Positions 1-8,261 of a stretch of DNA of 64,000 nucleotides are shown in pieces. Within the stretch, counting starts at the first letter, position 1, and the number at the start of each line of letters is the position of its first letter. The notes under the pieces are model-generated. The model was not told where the DNA came from and did not search any database. It was given only the letters and a program-made list of their open reading frames with translations. Both the position numbers and the translations under genes were made by a program. The DNA is from Leptospiraceae bacterium. Lineage in GTDB: Bacteria > Spirochaetota > Leptospiria > Leptospirales > Leptospiraceae. The stretch lies in NCBI GenBank assembly GCA_024233835.1, contig JACKPC010000001.1:930001-994000 (forward strand), given 5' to 3'.

Positions 1-315
1 CTGGGGGCCGCTTTTGCGACAGTCACCGGAGCCAATATGCGAAATATGCTTTTAAGCACCAATCCACCCGAAGACAGGGGAGCTATTTTTTCTATATTTA
101 ACCTGACAGACGCGGTGGGTTATGGAATCGGTCAATTTGTAGCCGGACAGCTTGCTGTTTACCTGGGGCTTACCCACGCTCTTGGAATTTCTTTTACCTT
201 CTGGTTACCCTGTTCCATATTTCTTTTCGTCGCCAGCTTATATTTTGGTCGGGATGTAGAAAATCTGGACAAAGAAATGAAAGAACTGGGAGAGAAAAGT
301 AAAGGGGTTAGTTAA
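1..315 (+). CDS. MFS transporter, C-terminal fragment (5' end outside window)
   Basis: The reading frame is open from the first base and ends at a TAA at 313-315, so only the last ~104 residues are present. Near the start of the fragment is a stretch with TNPPEDRGAIFSIFNLTDAV, typical of the cytoplasmic loop of Spinster-like major facilitator transporters, followed by two hydrophobic helices and a short charged tail. It should act as an inner-membrane secondary transporter; the substrate cannot be told from this piece. It converges on the next gene with about 10 bases between them. The family call is moderately sure, the specificity is unknown. Confidence 0.7.
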   Translation: MGAAFATVTGANMRNMLLSTNPPEDRGAIFSIFNLTDAVGYGIGQFVAGQLAVYLGLTHALGISFTFWLPCSIFLFVASLYFGRDVENLDKEMKELGEKSKGVS

Positions 316-324
316 CCCCTTTGT

Positions 325-1164
325 TTACATAAAGGGAACCCCTTCTTGAAGTCTTTGAAGGGGATATTTTAAAAATACGGTAGTGGTTCGGTTGTCGGTT
401 TTATAGGAAAATAATTCTAAGGGGTTTAAATTCATATTGTAGTAACCCTCGTCTATCATTGCTATACCAAAACCCGCACTCTCTTTTTCATCGAGGTGTT
501 CCGGTCGGAAAAACTCCGCAGATTTTCCCTCTTTATAAAGTTCATAGTGCTTACGACGCGTAACTTCGATCCTTTCGAGGTCGGTATCCATAACCGGTGC
601 ATCATTTTTCACGACGATTAACAGGTGTTCTTCATCGAGATATACCTTTAGCACAATCTTCGCATCGTCCTCTTTAATTTTTTGTCGAATCGAGAAAAGA
701 AGGTCCTTATCCCCTTCTTTTAGCTCAACCTTTTTCACTCTGATTTTCTCTTCGAGGGAAAGGATGGTCTGAACGAGTTTCTTAATTTTTTCAGGTATGA
801 TATAACGCTGCATTGCATCGCGCAAGGGACTTGTATCCAGAATAACCTGAAGAATTTGATCTAATTCCTCTCTGGACTTTTCAACTTCAATTAGCTTTTT
901 AAGGATTTCGTCTTTATAGATAATATACCTTAAATTACCTTTTAAAGCGTTTAAAAGAGCCTCCATAAGTCCGCTAAATAAGTGAAAAGAACACAGAGGA
1001 TCGGCACCGATTCTGTCGAGGATACCATTTACAAGGTTTGAAACCAGGTCACGGGTATCGCGGGTAAGGCCTCGAATGTGGAGGTGCAGATAGTTTCTCT
1101 GAATGAATTCATCCAATCTCGATTCGATTTCTTTACTGCCCAGTATTTTTTTCTGATTTGCCAT
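325..1164 (-). CDS. Histidine-kinase-like ATPase domain protein, function unknown
   Basis: This is a 279-residue soluble protein. The frame extends further upstream, but the ATG at 1164 is preceded by AGGA at good spacing, and the longer version would run over the divergent lipoyl gene, so 1164 is chosen. The N-terminal half is helical. The C-terminal third has a block reading VVKNDAPVMDTDLERIE and a glycine-containing ESAGFGIAMIDEGYY followed by a beta-rich end (TTTVFLKYPL). That order resembles the N and G boxes of the HATPase_c fold used by anti-sigma kinases and sensor kinases. No phosphoacceptor histidine domain is obvious. It could be a SpoIIAB/RsbW-like regulator or a degenerate ATPase. 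The assignment is structural only and tentative. Confidence 0.5.
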   Translation of the reverse strand: MANQKKILGSKEIESRLDEFIQRNYLHLHIRGLTRDTRDLVSNLVNGILDRIGADPLCSFHLFSGLMEALLNALKGNLRYIIYKDEILKKLIEVEKSREELDQILQVILDTSPLRDAMQRYIIPEKIKKLVQTILSLEEKIRVKKVELKEGDKDLLFSIRQKIKEDDAKIVLKVYLDEEHLLIVVKNDAPVMDTDLERIEVTRRKHYELYKEGKSAEFFRPEHLDEKESAGFGIAMIDEGYYNMNLNPLELFSYKTDNRTTTVFLKYPLQRLQEGVPFM

Positions 1165-1242
1165 ATAAGTCCTATCGAATACCATGTACAATAACAAAAA
1201 CAAAGTTCCAATGCAAGTATGTTTTGAGCCTCTGGAGATAAT

Positions 1243-1497
1243 ATGGAGAAAAAAAGTCAATTTCTTGAACTAAAAACCCCGGACCTTGGAGATGCCGATA
1301 AAATTGAGCTTATCGAGTGGTACAAAAAGGAAGGGCAGCTTATCGAAGAGGGAGAAGAAGTCCTCGAACTGATAACCGAAAAAGCTTCCTTCCCCGTTGA
1401 ATCCCCGGTAAAGGGTATATTGAAAGAAATTCGAGTTCCAAAAGGTTCTAAAGTTCTCAAAGGGGAAATCCTCGGGATTTTAGAAATAGGCTTTTAA
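1243..1497 (+). CDS. Stand-alone biotinyl/lipoyl-domain protein
   Basis: This 84-residue protein is a single lipoyl/biotinyl domain from end to end. The hallmark hairpin is ELITEKASFPVESP, with the candidate modified lysine in EKA, followed by the second half-repeat ending in KGSKVLKGEILGILE. Such domains normally form the N-terminus of E2 acyltransferases, or act as glycine-cleavage H protein or biotin carrier. Here there is no catalytic domain, so it can only be a mobile acyl or carboxyl carrier or a degenerate relative. GGAG lies before the ATG. The stop is 1 base from the start of the phosphoesterase, so the two are probably cotranscribed. The dihydrolipoyl dehydrogenase at 5797-7221 is a possible partner, but nothing shows this. 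Confidence 0.75.
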   Translation: MEKKSQFLELKTPDLGDADKIELIEWYKKEGQLIEEGEEVLELITEKASFPVESPVKGILKEIRVPKGSKVLKGEILGILEIGF

Positions 1498-1498
1498 A

Positions 1499-2371
1499 AT
1501 GCAAACCTTTATTCATATATCTGACCTGCACTTTCCTACTGCACTTCCTCTTTTTTCTTTGCGGAATAAGATGATAGCCGGTTATATCAACTTTTACATT
1601 CGTAGAAGACATAAGCACCCGGAGGAAATTCGAGAAGCACTTCTTCGTTTTATTTCAAAAACAGAATATGACGGCCTTTTTATAACGGGAGATCTCACCA
1701 ATGTATCGGGAGAAAAAGAGTTTGAAAGAGCGAGGGAGCTTTTAGAACCGGTGCTGGATGAAAGAACTTTTGTTATCCCGGGAAATCATGACCGTTATAC
1801 GAAACAATCCATAGAACCGGTTCGTTTATTTGAAAAATATTTCTCGAGGTATACAGGCATATCTTTTGCAGAAAATGAGAAACTTTTTCTCAGATATAAA
1901 ACCTTCCGGGATTTATACGTAATTGGCTGGGATTCTAACGAGCCACGTTCCCTGACAGAAGCCTGTGGGGAAATACACGATGAGGTTATAGACACCACAT
2001 TTATTTTTTTAAGAAAAAAGGGTATACAGAGCTATCTTCTCCTCTGTCATCATCCGCTCTGGAACCCGAGCTACCGACCCGAACCGGAAAACCACAGTTT
2101 AAAAGACAAAAAAGGAAGGCTCGAAAAATTAAAGACCTTTCCTCCTCTTGTTTATCTACACGGGCATCATCATACGAATTATACGAAAAAGTCAACAGAT
2201 GAGCTTCCTTTTACCATTATAAATTCGGCTTCAAGCACCCGGGTTTCTGATTCCCATCATGATTGCGGATTTCATCTTGTCAGGGTCGAACAGGATAAAG
2301 TTGATGTAGAAAGATTTGTCTATAACTTCGAAACAAGAGATTTTAAAAAGGGTGAACTCCTATCCTTCTGA
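1499..2371 (+). CDS. Calcineurin-like metallophosphoesterase
   Basis: This 290-residue cytoplasmic enzyme has the full set of binuclear-metal motifs in order: HISDLHF near residue 8, GDLTN, GNHDR, CHHP and HGHHH. These are the D-x-H, G-D, G-N-H-D/E, H and G-H-x-H ligands of the calcineurin-type phosphoesterase superfamily, which hydrolyses phosphomonoesters or diesters. The size and spacing resemble CpdA/Icc-type and bacterial 3',5'-cyclic nucleotide or lipid phosphoesterases, but the substrate is not readable. It follows the lipoyl protein by 1 base. Its 3' end overlaps the convergent cytochrome gene by 12 bases, so the two transcripts are antisense at their ends. Confidence 0.85.
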   Translation: MQTFIHISDLHFPTALPLFSLRNKMIAGYINFYIRRRHKHPEEIREALLRFISKTEYDGLFITGDLTNVSGEKEFERARELLEPVLDERTFVIPGNHDRYTKQSIEPVRLFEKYFSRYTGISFAENEKLFLRYKTFRDLYVIGWDSNEPRSLTEACGEIHDEVIDTTFIFLRKKGIQSYLLLCHHPLWNPSYRPEPENHSLKDKKGRLEKLKTFPPLVYLHGHHHTNYTKKSTDELPFTIINSASSTRVSDSHHDCGFHLVRVEQDKVDVERFVYNFETRDFKKGELLSF

Positions 2372-3490
2372 TTTAGGTTCGCTTACATCTTCCTTTGTGT
2401 TTTTCTGAAGCTTAAATTCATTCTCTAAAAATAGGAGTTCTCTGTCTTCATGGGGAACTTCATTGCCCGGACTATTTTTTTCATGGGTATATACCATTAA
2501 TAACCTGTAGTAACGAATTTTATCCAGATCCGATCTGGATAAAGCAAAACTTTTTTCATAAGTCGAATCTTCATTGGCATACGGTGGAAGAAGAATCTCT
2601 TTGGATTCTAATTTCTTCGCAGAAATATTTGGATTCTTGGGATATTCCGGATTTTGAATATACTTGTATCTTAATTTATGTGTCCATATTTCCTGTTTAT
2701 TCTTATCCAAAAGACGAATTTCCAGAGTTCGAAATAAATCACCGGTAGGAAAGGCATGACCGATTTGTTTTGCTTTCAGTCGTAGAAGAAGCCTGTTTTC
2801 TTCTACCGAAAAAAACTCGGCTTCGAAGGTTTCGGAAAGATAAGATTTAGAATGCCCACCTAAAAAGCTATGACTTTTATAACTATATTTTCCGACCTTT
2901 GCTTCCGGCATGTGGCAGGATTGACAGGTTTTCTTGTCCGCATAGTAGCTCTCTTTCCATTCTTCATAGGTATTCTGCATGGCCTGGGTAGATAAATGAA
3001 ATTTTTTGTTTTTCTCCATACCCGTTCCGACCGGAAAGGGAAATTGATGACAGGAAGCACAAAACTCGGAGGACTGCATATACGCGGCTTCGATATAGCG
3101 ATGCTCGCTTATCTTTTTCGGAAGTTTTGCTACGAGGATTTTTCCTTCTCGAACGTGGCAGACAATACAGGAAACCCCTTCCTCAGTATATAGTCTATCT
3201 TTAATGTTCTCCACATCACCTCCGGCTTTCATCAGAGGAGCATGGCAGTTTGTGCACCAGCTTAAGGGTTCTCTCTTATGGCTTTCGGTATAAAGACTGT
3301 TGGTAAAAGCAGCTCTATGCCTGGAAATCTTCCAATCTTTGTACTGTTCCTCATGACATTCCTGGCAGGAACTGGCCGAAAGGGTAGATTCGGGGATAGA
3401 AATAGGTTTTAAACCTCTGTCAAAACCATGAGGATTTTTTTCTTTACAAGAAAATTGAAATATTAGGATAATAAGAAGTATTAGTTTCAG
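2360..3490 (-). CDS. Five-haem c-type cytochrome lipoprotein (cytochrome c554-like), probable CTG start
   Basis: The first in-frame ATG (3232) lies in the middle of the protein. The frame stays open upstream to a TGA at 3497-3499, and that extension encodes two more haem sites plus a lipoprotein signal. Read from a CTG at 3488-3490 the start is MKLILLIILIFQFSC followed by charged residues, a plausible lipobox with Cys about residue 15. The CxxCH sites in order are CQECH, CTNCH, CIVCH, CASCH and CQSCH. The C-terminal ~150 residues are beta-rich, with the GHAFPTGD motif seen in cytochrome c554-type multihaem proteins. It should be an envelope electron carrier. No ATG, GTG or TTG lies between the stop and the signal peptide, and the Shine-Dalgarno is weak, so the start is either CTG or hidden by a sequence error. 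Confidence 0.8.
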   Translation of the reverse strand: MKLILLIILIFQFSCKEKNPHGFDRGLKPISIPESTLSASSCQECHEEQYKDWKISRHRAAFTNSLYTESHKREPLSWCTNCHAPLMKAGGDVENIKDRLYTEEGVSCIVCHVREGKILVAKLPKKISEHRYIEAAYMQSSEFCASCHQFPFPVGTGMEKNKKFHLSTQAMQNTYEEWKESYYADKKTCQSCHMPEAKVGKYSYKSHSFLGGHSKSYLSETFEAEFFSVEENRLLLRLKAKQIGHAFPTGDLFRTLEIRLLDKNKQEIWTHKLRYKYIQNPEYPKNPNISAKKLESKEILLPPYANEDSTYEKSFALSRSDLDKIRYYRLLMVYTHEKNSPGNEVPHEDRELLFLENEFKLQKNTKEDVSEPKSEG

Positions 3491-3499
3491 AGTTTGTCA

Positions 3500-3786
3500 C
3501 ACACACCGTTAGAGTTAAAACGGAACATTTATAAAATTTTATGCAGCTATTTTTCTGTCAAGCTTTTGTTTAAAAAAGTCAAGTAAAAATATATTAATTT
3601 AACTAACTCCATTTATCTTGAGAAACCTTTTTTACAAGTCTTTTTTAATGCCTTAACTTTGAGTAGTTCGCGTTGTTTTTAGAGGGAATATTTTGAAATC
3701 CGGAAAAGATTCTGTATGCGAAAAAAATGAGTAGAAAATTACATCTTATTTTTTTAACTTAACCTTATATAATAAAAGGGGGCCCA
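3500..3786. other. AT-rich intergenic region between cytochrome and acsA
   Basis: About 290 bases between divergent genes, strongly AT-rich with several T- and A-runs. It must hold promoters for both the cytochrome (minus) and acetyl-CoA synthetase (plus). A purine-rich AAAAGGGGG lies just before the acsA ATG and is its ribosome binding site. I see no convincing riboswitch, tRNA or ORF. Confidence 0.5.
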
Positions 3787-5751
3787 ATGGCAAACCAAAG
3801 AGTAATTCAACCGAGCGATGAGTTTATTAAGCAGGCAAATCTGAACCTGAAAGACTACCAGAAATTATATAAAGAATCTATAAATAACCCGGAAGAATTC
3901 TGGGCAAAGCAGGCAGAGCGCCTCGATTGGTTCAAACCCTGGGAAAAAGTTCTGAGCCATGATTTTGCGGAAGGGAAAGCGAAATGGTTTGAAGGTGGCA
4001 AGTTAAACGTGTCTTATAATTGTCTCGATAGGCATTTGAATACTTACAGGAAAAACAAGGCAGCCCTTATCTGGGAAGGAGATAATCCCGAGGAATCCAA
4101 AGTTTATACTTACCAACAACTACACAGGGAAGTCTGTCGTTTTGCCAATGTAATGAAAAAAATGGGTCTGAAACCTAAAGACCGTGTGTTAATCTATCTT
4201 CCGATGATTCCCGAATTGGCGATTACTGCACTGGCCTGTACGCGAATCGGCGTAATTCACTCCATCGTCTTTGGTGGTTTTTCGCCCCATGCCCTGACGA
4301 GTCGTATCGATGATTGTCATCCATCTTTAATCATTACGGCTGATGGAGGTTTTCGGGGTGGAAAGACTATTGATTTGAAGATAAATGTCGATAAAGCCCT
4401 TGAAGATGCAGAATCTAAAGTAGATAATGTAATTGTAGTTAGAAGAACCCGCTCGGAGGCCAATCTCGAATGGAATGAAAAAAGAGACCATTGGTATCAT
4501 TTTCTCATGAAGGATCATGAAATTTCCGATACCTGTGAACCCTACAAAGCTGATTCGGAACATCCCCTATTTATCCTCTATACTTCCGGTTCAACAGGAA
4601 AACCCAAGGGGGTATTGCATACTACAGGTGGATATTTAGTAGGAACTAATTTATCTTTTCATTACGTATTTGATCATAAGGAAGAAGACACTTACTGGTG
4701 TACCGCAGACATTGGTTGGATAACCGGCCATAGTTATATTTTATATGGACCCCTATCGAACGGTGCCACATCGATTATGTTCGAAGGTGTACCTACTTTC
4801 CCGAATCCCGGAAGATTTTGGGAAGTTGTGGATAAATACCAGGTGAATATATTTTATACCGCTCCAACAGCTATTCGTGCTTTAGCCAGAGAAGGACTCG
4901 AACACGTTAAAAAACATTCTCTTTCTTCTTTGCGCATCCTCGGAACAGTCGGAGAGCCTATCAATCCGGAAGCCTGGGAATGGTACAATAAAAATATTGG
5001 TAAAGAAAGATGTCCTATTGTAGATACCTACTGGCAAACTGAAACAGGAGCCATGATGATAACACCTATCCCCGGTGCTATAGCCACCAAACCGGGTTCC
5101 GCCACACTTCCTTTCTTTGGAATAAAGCCTGTACTTTTAGATAACGAAGGAAATAAACTTCCTGAAAAAGGAGAAGTTTCCGGAAACCTCTGCATGGAAG
5201 GTCCCTGGCCATCGATGATGCGGGGAGTGTATGGCGATCCAAAACGCTTTAAGCAAACCTATTTCAGTCAGTTTAAGGGCTATTACTTCACCGGCGATGG
5301 AGCCAAACGGGATGAAAACGGATACTTCTGGATTACAGGAAGGGTAGATGACGTATTGAATGTTTCCGGGCACCGAATTGGTACTGCTGAAATCGAAAGT
5401 GCTCTTGTATTAAACACTTCGGTGGCTGAGGCTGCTGTAGTGGGCTTTCCTCATGATATCAAGGGACAGGCTATCTATGCTTTTGTTACAGTTAAAAAAG
5501 GAGTGCATACAAACGATGAACTAAAACGTGACCTGATTGAACTTGTTTCTAAGGAAATTGGTAAAATTGCGAAACCCGATGTTATCCACTGGGCTTCCGC
5601 TCTTCCCAAAACACGTTCGGGCAAGATTATGAGAAGAATCTTACGTAAAATTGCCTGTGCAGAATATGACTCTCTCGGAGATATTTCTACACTGGCAGAT
5701 CCTTCTGTTGTAGAAGTTTTGATAGACGATAAGAAAAAATATCACAGCTAA
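3787..5751 (+). CDS. acsA: Acetyl-coenzyme A synthetase (AMP-forming)
   Basis: The enzyme activates acetate with ATP and CoA through acetyl-AMP to acetyl-CoA. It is 654 residues, the usual length for bacterial Acs. The AMP-binding P-loop YTSGSTGKPKG is near residue 264, the adenylate signature TYWQTETGA near 414, the hinge region SGHRIGTAEIES near 530, and the catalytic and acetylatable lysine sits in TRSGKIMRR near 611. The ACAS N-terminal domain is intact. An AAGGGGG ribosome site precedes the ATG. The gene is monocistronic as far as seen and ends in a shared bidirectional terminator with lpdA. It supplies acetyl-CoA from acetate, and in leptospires also fits a life on fatty-acid-derived two-carbon units (inference). 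Confidence 0.96.
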   Translation: MANQRVIQPSDEFIKQANLNLKDYQKLYKESINNPEEFWAKQAERLDWFKPWEKVLSHDFAEGKAKWFEGGKLNVSYNCLDRHLNTYRKNKAALIWEGDNPEESKVYTYQQLHREVCRFANVMKKMGLKPKDRVLIYLPMIPELAITALACTRIGVIHSIVFGGFSPHALTSRIDDCHPSLIITADGGFRGGKTIDLKINVDKALEDAESKVDNVIVVRRTRSEANLEWNEKRDHWYHFLMKDHEISDTCEPYKADSEHPLFILYTSGSTGKPKGVLHTTGGYLVGTNLSFHYVFDHKEEDTYWCTADIGWITGHSYILYGPLSNGATSIMFEGVPTFPNPGRFWEVVDKYQVNIFYTAPTAIRALAREGLEHVKKHSLSSLRILGTVGEPINPEAWEWYNKNIGKERCPIVDTYWQTETGAMMITPIPGAIATKPGSATLPFFGIKPVLLDNEGNKLPEKGEVSGNLCMEGPWPSMMRGVYGDPKRFKQTYFSQFKGYYFTGDGAKRDENGYFWITGRVDDVLNVSGHRIGTAEIESALVLNTSVAEAAVVGFPHDIKGQAIYAFVTVKKGVHTNDELKRDLIELVSKEIGKIAKPDVIHWASALPKTRSGKIMRRILRKIACAEYDSLGDISTLADPSVVEVLIDDKKKYHS

Positions 5752-5767
5752 AATAGAACTTAGCTAA

Positions 5768-5798
5768 AAGAAAGCGAACCACAGGCGTTCGCTTTCTT
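5768..5798. terminator. Bidirectional terminator between acsA and lpdA
   Basis: A perfect 12-bp inverted repeat (AAGAAAGCGAAC / GTTCGCTTTCTT) surrounds a 7-base loop. It lies between the two convergent genes and touches the lpdA stop codon. On the minus strand the stem is followed by TTTTAG, on the plus strand by an AT-rich stretch. Confidence 0.85.
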
Positions 5799-7221
5799 AA
5801 ATATTAATCGCTTCTCCAAATGCGGCAGCAGCAGCTTCCATTACACCTTCTGCTAAACTCGGATGGGCGTGAATAGTATTTGCTATATTTTTTGTAGTCA
5901 ATTCATAGGAGCCTCCTAATACTATTTCCGGAATCAATTCCGAGGCATTCGGGCCGATAATATGGGCGCCTATTATTTCTCCATATTTTTTCTCTGATAT
6001 AATTTTTATCATTCCGGTAGTATCTCCCATAGCCTGGGCTCTACCGCTGGCTGAAAAAGGAAACTTGCCCACATTGTATTCTATACCTGCTTTTTTTACT
6101 TTTTCTTCACTCAAACCCACAGAAGCCACTTCGGGATGACAATAGGTGCAAGCGGGAATCATTTCATAGTTTATTGTTTCGTAATCTTTTTCCGGAAATC
6201 TATTTTCTTTGATTCCTATGGCTTCTGCCGCTCTGATCCCTTCAAAAGATGCCACATGAGCCAGAAGCGGAGGACCGATGCAGTCACCGATTGCATAAAT
6301 ATTTTCAACTGCTGTGTTGTATTTCGAATTGACCTGTATAAAACTTTTCTCTAATACGATTCCCAATTCCTCTAATTGTAGATTCTCTGTATTGGCCTGA
6401 AGACCGATTCCTACCAATACTTTATCAAAATCTAAAGTTTCCAGTTGCGAATCTTTTTTTTGTAAGTTTTCCATTTGTAATGTTACAGAATTATCTTTAA
6501 GAAAGAAACTTTTTACAGCTGTAGACGTTTTTACAGTTATTTTACGTTTTTTTAATGAGCGATCTAAAATTTTGGATATCTCTGCATCTTCATTGGGAAG
6601 AATACTCGGTAAAAATTCAATGAGAGTTACATCAGAACCCATAGAGGCATAAAAGTCACTGAATTCCACTCCTATAGCACCCGCACCAATAACAGCAAGT
6701 TTCTGAGGAATTTCTTTTAACTGCATTGCTTCTTTACTGGATATCACACGGTGATTATCAAAGGGAACCCCCGGAAATTCTTTTGCCCTGGCACCGGTAG
6801 CGAGGATAAAATATTTAGATTGGACTTCGGAATACTTCCCTTCCTTTTCAAGTATCATCGTATTACGGTTTTTAAACTTCGCATTACCTTCAATCACATC
6901 TATCTTGTTTTTTTTCATTAAAAAGCTTACACCCTTTGACATCTGGGCAGCTACATTTCGAGACCTCTGTATTATTTCAGGAAAATCCGGTCTGGGATTT
7001 TCACTCAGGATACCAAATTCTTTTGAGCGTTTCATTTCTTCTAAGAGATGAGCACTCTGAAGAAGGGCTTTTGTTGGTATGCAACCCCAGTTCAGGCAGA
7101 TTCCTCCCAACTTATCTCTTTCGATTACCGCTGTTTTAAATCCTAATTGGGAGGCTCGAATAGCTGCCACATAACCACCGGGACCACCCCCTATAACTAC
7201 AACTTCATATATCTCAGACAT
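5797..7221 (-). CDS. lpdA: Dihydrolipoyl dehydrogenase (E3)
   Basis: This FAD enzyme reoxidises dihydrolipoyl groups of 2-oxoacid dehydrogenase or glycine-cleavage complexes with NAD+. The protein is 474 residues from the ATG at 7221, chosen because AAGGGG precedes it and the fold starts there (YEVVVIGGGPGG). The redox disulfide is C42 and C47 in GGICLNWGCIPTKALL. A second GxGxxG NAD site (VIGAGAIGVEF), the FAD site AIGDC and the C-terminal catalytic pair in HAHPSLAEGVMEA are all present. A frame extension of 15 residues upstream lacks a ribosome site. No E1 or E2 genes are beside it; the only lipoyl protein nearby is the stand-alone domain at 1243. Confidence 0.95.
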   Translation of the reverse strand: MSEIYEVVVIGGGPGGYVAAIRASQLGFKTAVIERDKLGGICLNWGCIPTKALLQSAHLLEEMKRSKEFGILSENPRPDFPEIIQRSRNVAAQMSKGVSFLMKKNKIDVIEGNAKFKNRNTMILEKEGKYSEVQSKYFILATGARAKEFPGVPFDNHRVISSKEAMQLKEIPQKLAVIGAGAIGVEFSDFYASMGSDVTLIEFLPSILPNEDAEISKILDRSLKKRKITVKTSTAVKSFFLKDNSVTLQMENLQKKDSQLETLDFDKVLVGIGLQANTENLQLEELGIVLEKSFIQVNSKYNTAVENIYAIGDCIGPPLLAHVASFEGIRAAEAIGIKENRFPEKDYETINYEMIPACTYCHPEVASVGLSEEKVKKAGIEYNVGKFPFSASGRAQAMGDTTGMIKIISEKKYGEIIGAHIIGPNASELIPEIVLGGSYELTTKNIANTIHAHPSLAEGVMEAAAAAFGEAINI

Positions 7222-7539
7222 ATAAAACCCCTTCTGTATTTTGAATATTATTCTAATTAAAATCACAAACTGTCAAGGATATTCTCGACATTTTTGTATT
7301 TCTACAAGTCTGAGCTTAAGTCACCTGCTATAGAAAAACTCCGATTTTCCAGTATTGAACAGCACTGTTTTTCAGTTTAAAAGGGATATAGGAGGTAATA
7401 TAAGGAAAGTTTAAAAATACCAGTTTAGATCCTGATGAATTTTTGAAATAGATAAATCTAATTTTCTAAATTAGACTGTAGAATTATTCAAAAATCCTTA
7501 TGCTCTCCTCTATAAGAACAGAGATCTATTTCGAAATGA
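7222..7539. other. Intergenic region between lpdA and MT-A70 gene, weak hairpin
   Basis: About 320 AT-rich bases. It holds the lpdA promoter region and the 3' end region of the methyltransferase transcript. A short AT-only inverted repeat (TCTAATTT, 3-base loop, AAATTAGA) is at 7457-7475 and might serve as a weak terminator. I see no gene here. Confidence 0.4.
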
Positions 7540-8205
7540 CTATTCATAAACTTCTCGAACATCTAATCCCCAAACATCCCAACCTTTATTTTTTTTCCTT
7601 GCAAATAACTCTATTTTCTTTTGTTTCGGAAACATTTTCTCAATATTATTTAATACTTCAATTGGTTTCTCACTATGCTCAGTCCTGGGAACTCTGATAA
7701 GTTGTTTTACATTTCTTGCCCCTCTGGGTCTGGGTATTTTGCCTCGTTTAAACACCAGGCAAAGTTCACAATAAGATAAAGTATATTGCCCTGGATTATG
7801 ATTCATTTTATCCCAGACAAAGGCTACGGTCCTATATTCAAAACCCCAGGTTTTTCCCAGTTCTATGCCCTGAGCTAAATGAGGGTTTGTGACCCACATA
7901 AAAAGTAAACAGTCGTTATCTGCAATTTCATATATGGGAATTCTCATTAAATCTTTTGTTTTAACAGTTGGATATTTAAAATTAGCCGAACTAATGAAAA
8001 TATTTTTACTCAGATCTATTTTATCTGCACTCTTACTGCTTTTATCAAATTGCATTTTACCACCATAGTCCCAGGGTGGATCTGCATAAATGATGCTATA
8101 TTTTTTCTCCGGAAGATCAGGATAAAATTCAGGTAAATCATTCCTTTTTGTCCTACGATTTTGTTCAGCATTGTAAATTCTGTAACCGGTTATTTTATTT
8201 CCCAT
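7540..8205 (-). CDS. MT-A70 family adenine N6-methyltransferase
   Basis: A 221-residue class beta-type SAM methyltransferase of the MT-A70 fold, which methylates the N6 of adenine in DNA or RNA. The catalytic motif DPPW is in IIYADPPWDYGG near residue 45; FMWVTNP and the C-terminal TEHSEKP and ELFARK blocks are typical of the phage and bacterial branch. The start at 8205 (MGNKITGYR) is preferred. A longer frame reaches 8352, but that part overlaps the end of the kinase gene out of frame and has no family similarity. No restriction endonuclease is adjacent, so it is an orphan methyltransferase. Its ribosome site is weak (GAAAAGAAAAAT), and it lies 57 bases after the kinase stop, so read-through from the kinase transcript is likely. 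Confidence 0.85.
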   Translation of the reverse strand: MGNKITGYRIYNAEQNRRTKRNDLPEFYPDLPEKKYSIIYADPPWDYGGKMQFDKSSKSADKIDLSKNIFISSANFKYPTVKTKDLMRIPIYEIADNDCLLFMWVTNPHLAQGIELGKTWGFEYRTVAFVWDKMNHNPGQYTLSYCELCLVFKRGKIPRPRGARNVKQLIRVPRTEHSEKPIEVLNNIEKMFPKQKKIELFARKKNKGWDVWGLDVREVYE

Positions 8206-8261
8206 ATTTTTCTTTTCTAAATCTGTAATTGGTTCCTGCTTTCTAGGGCACACAAAGTTTT

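Noticed and set aside
325..1260. The longer version of the ATPase-like protein starting at 1260
   Set aside because: It would overlap the divergent lipoyl gene, and the ATG at 1164 has a good ribosome site.
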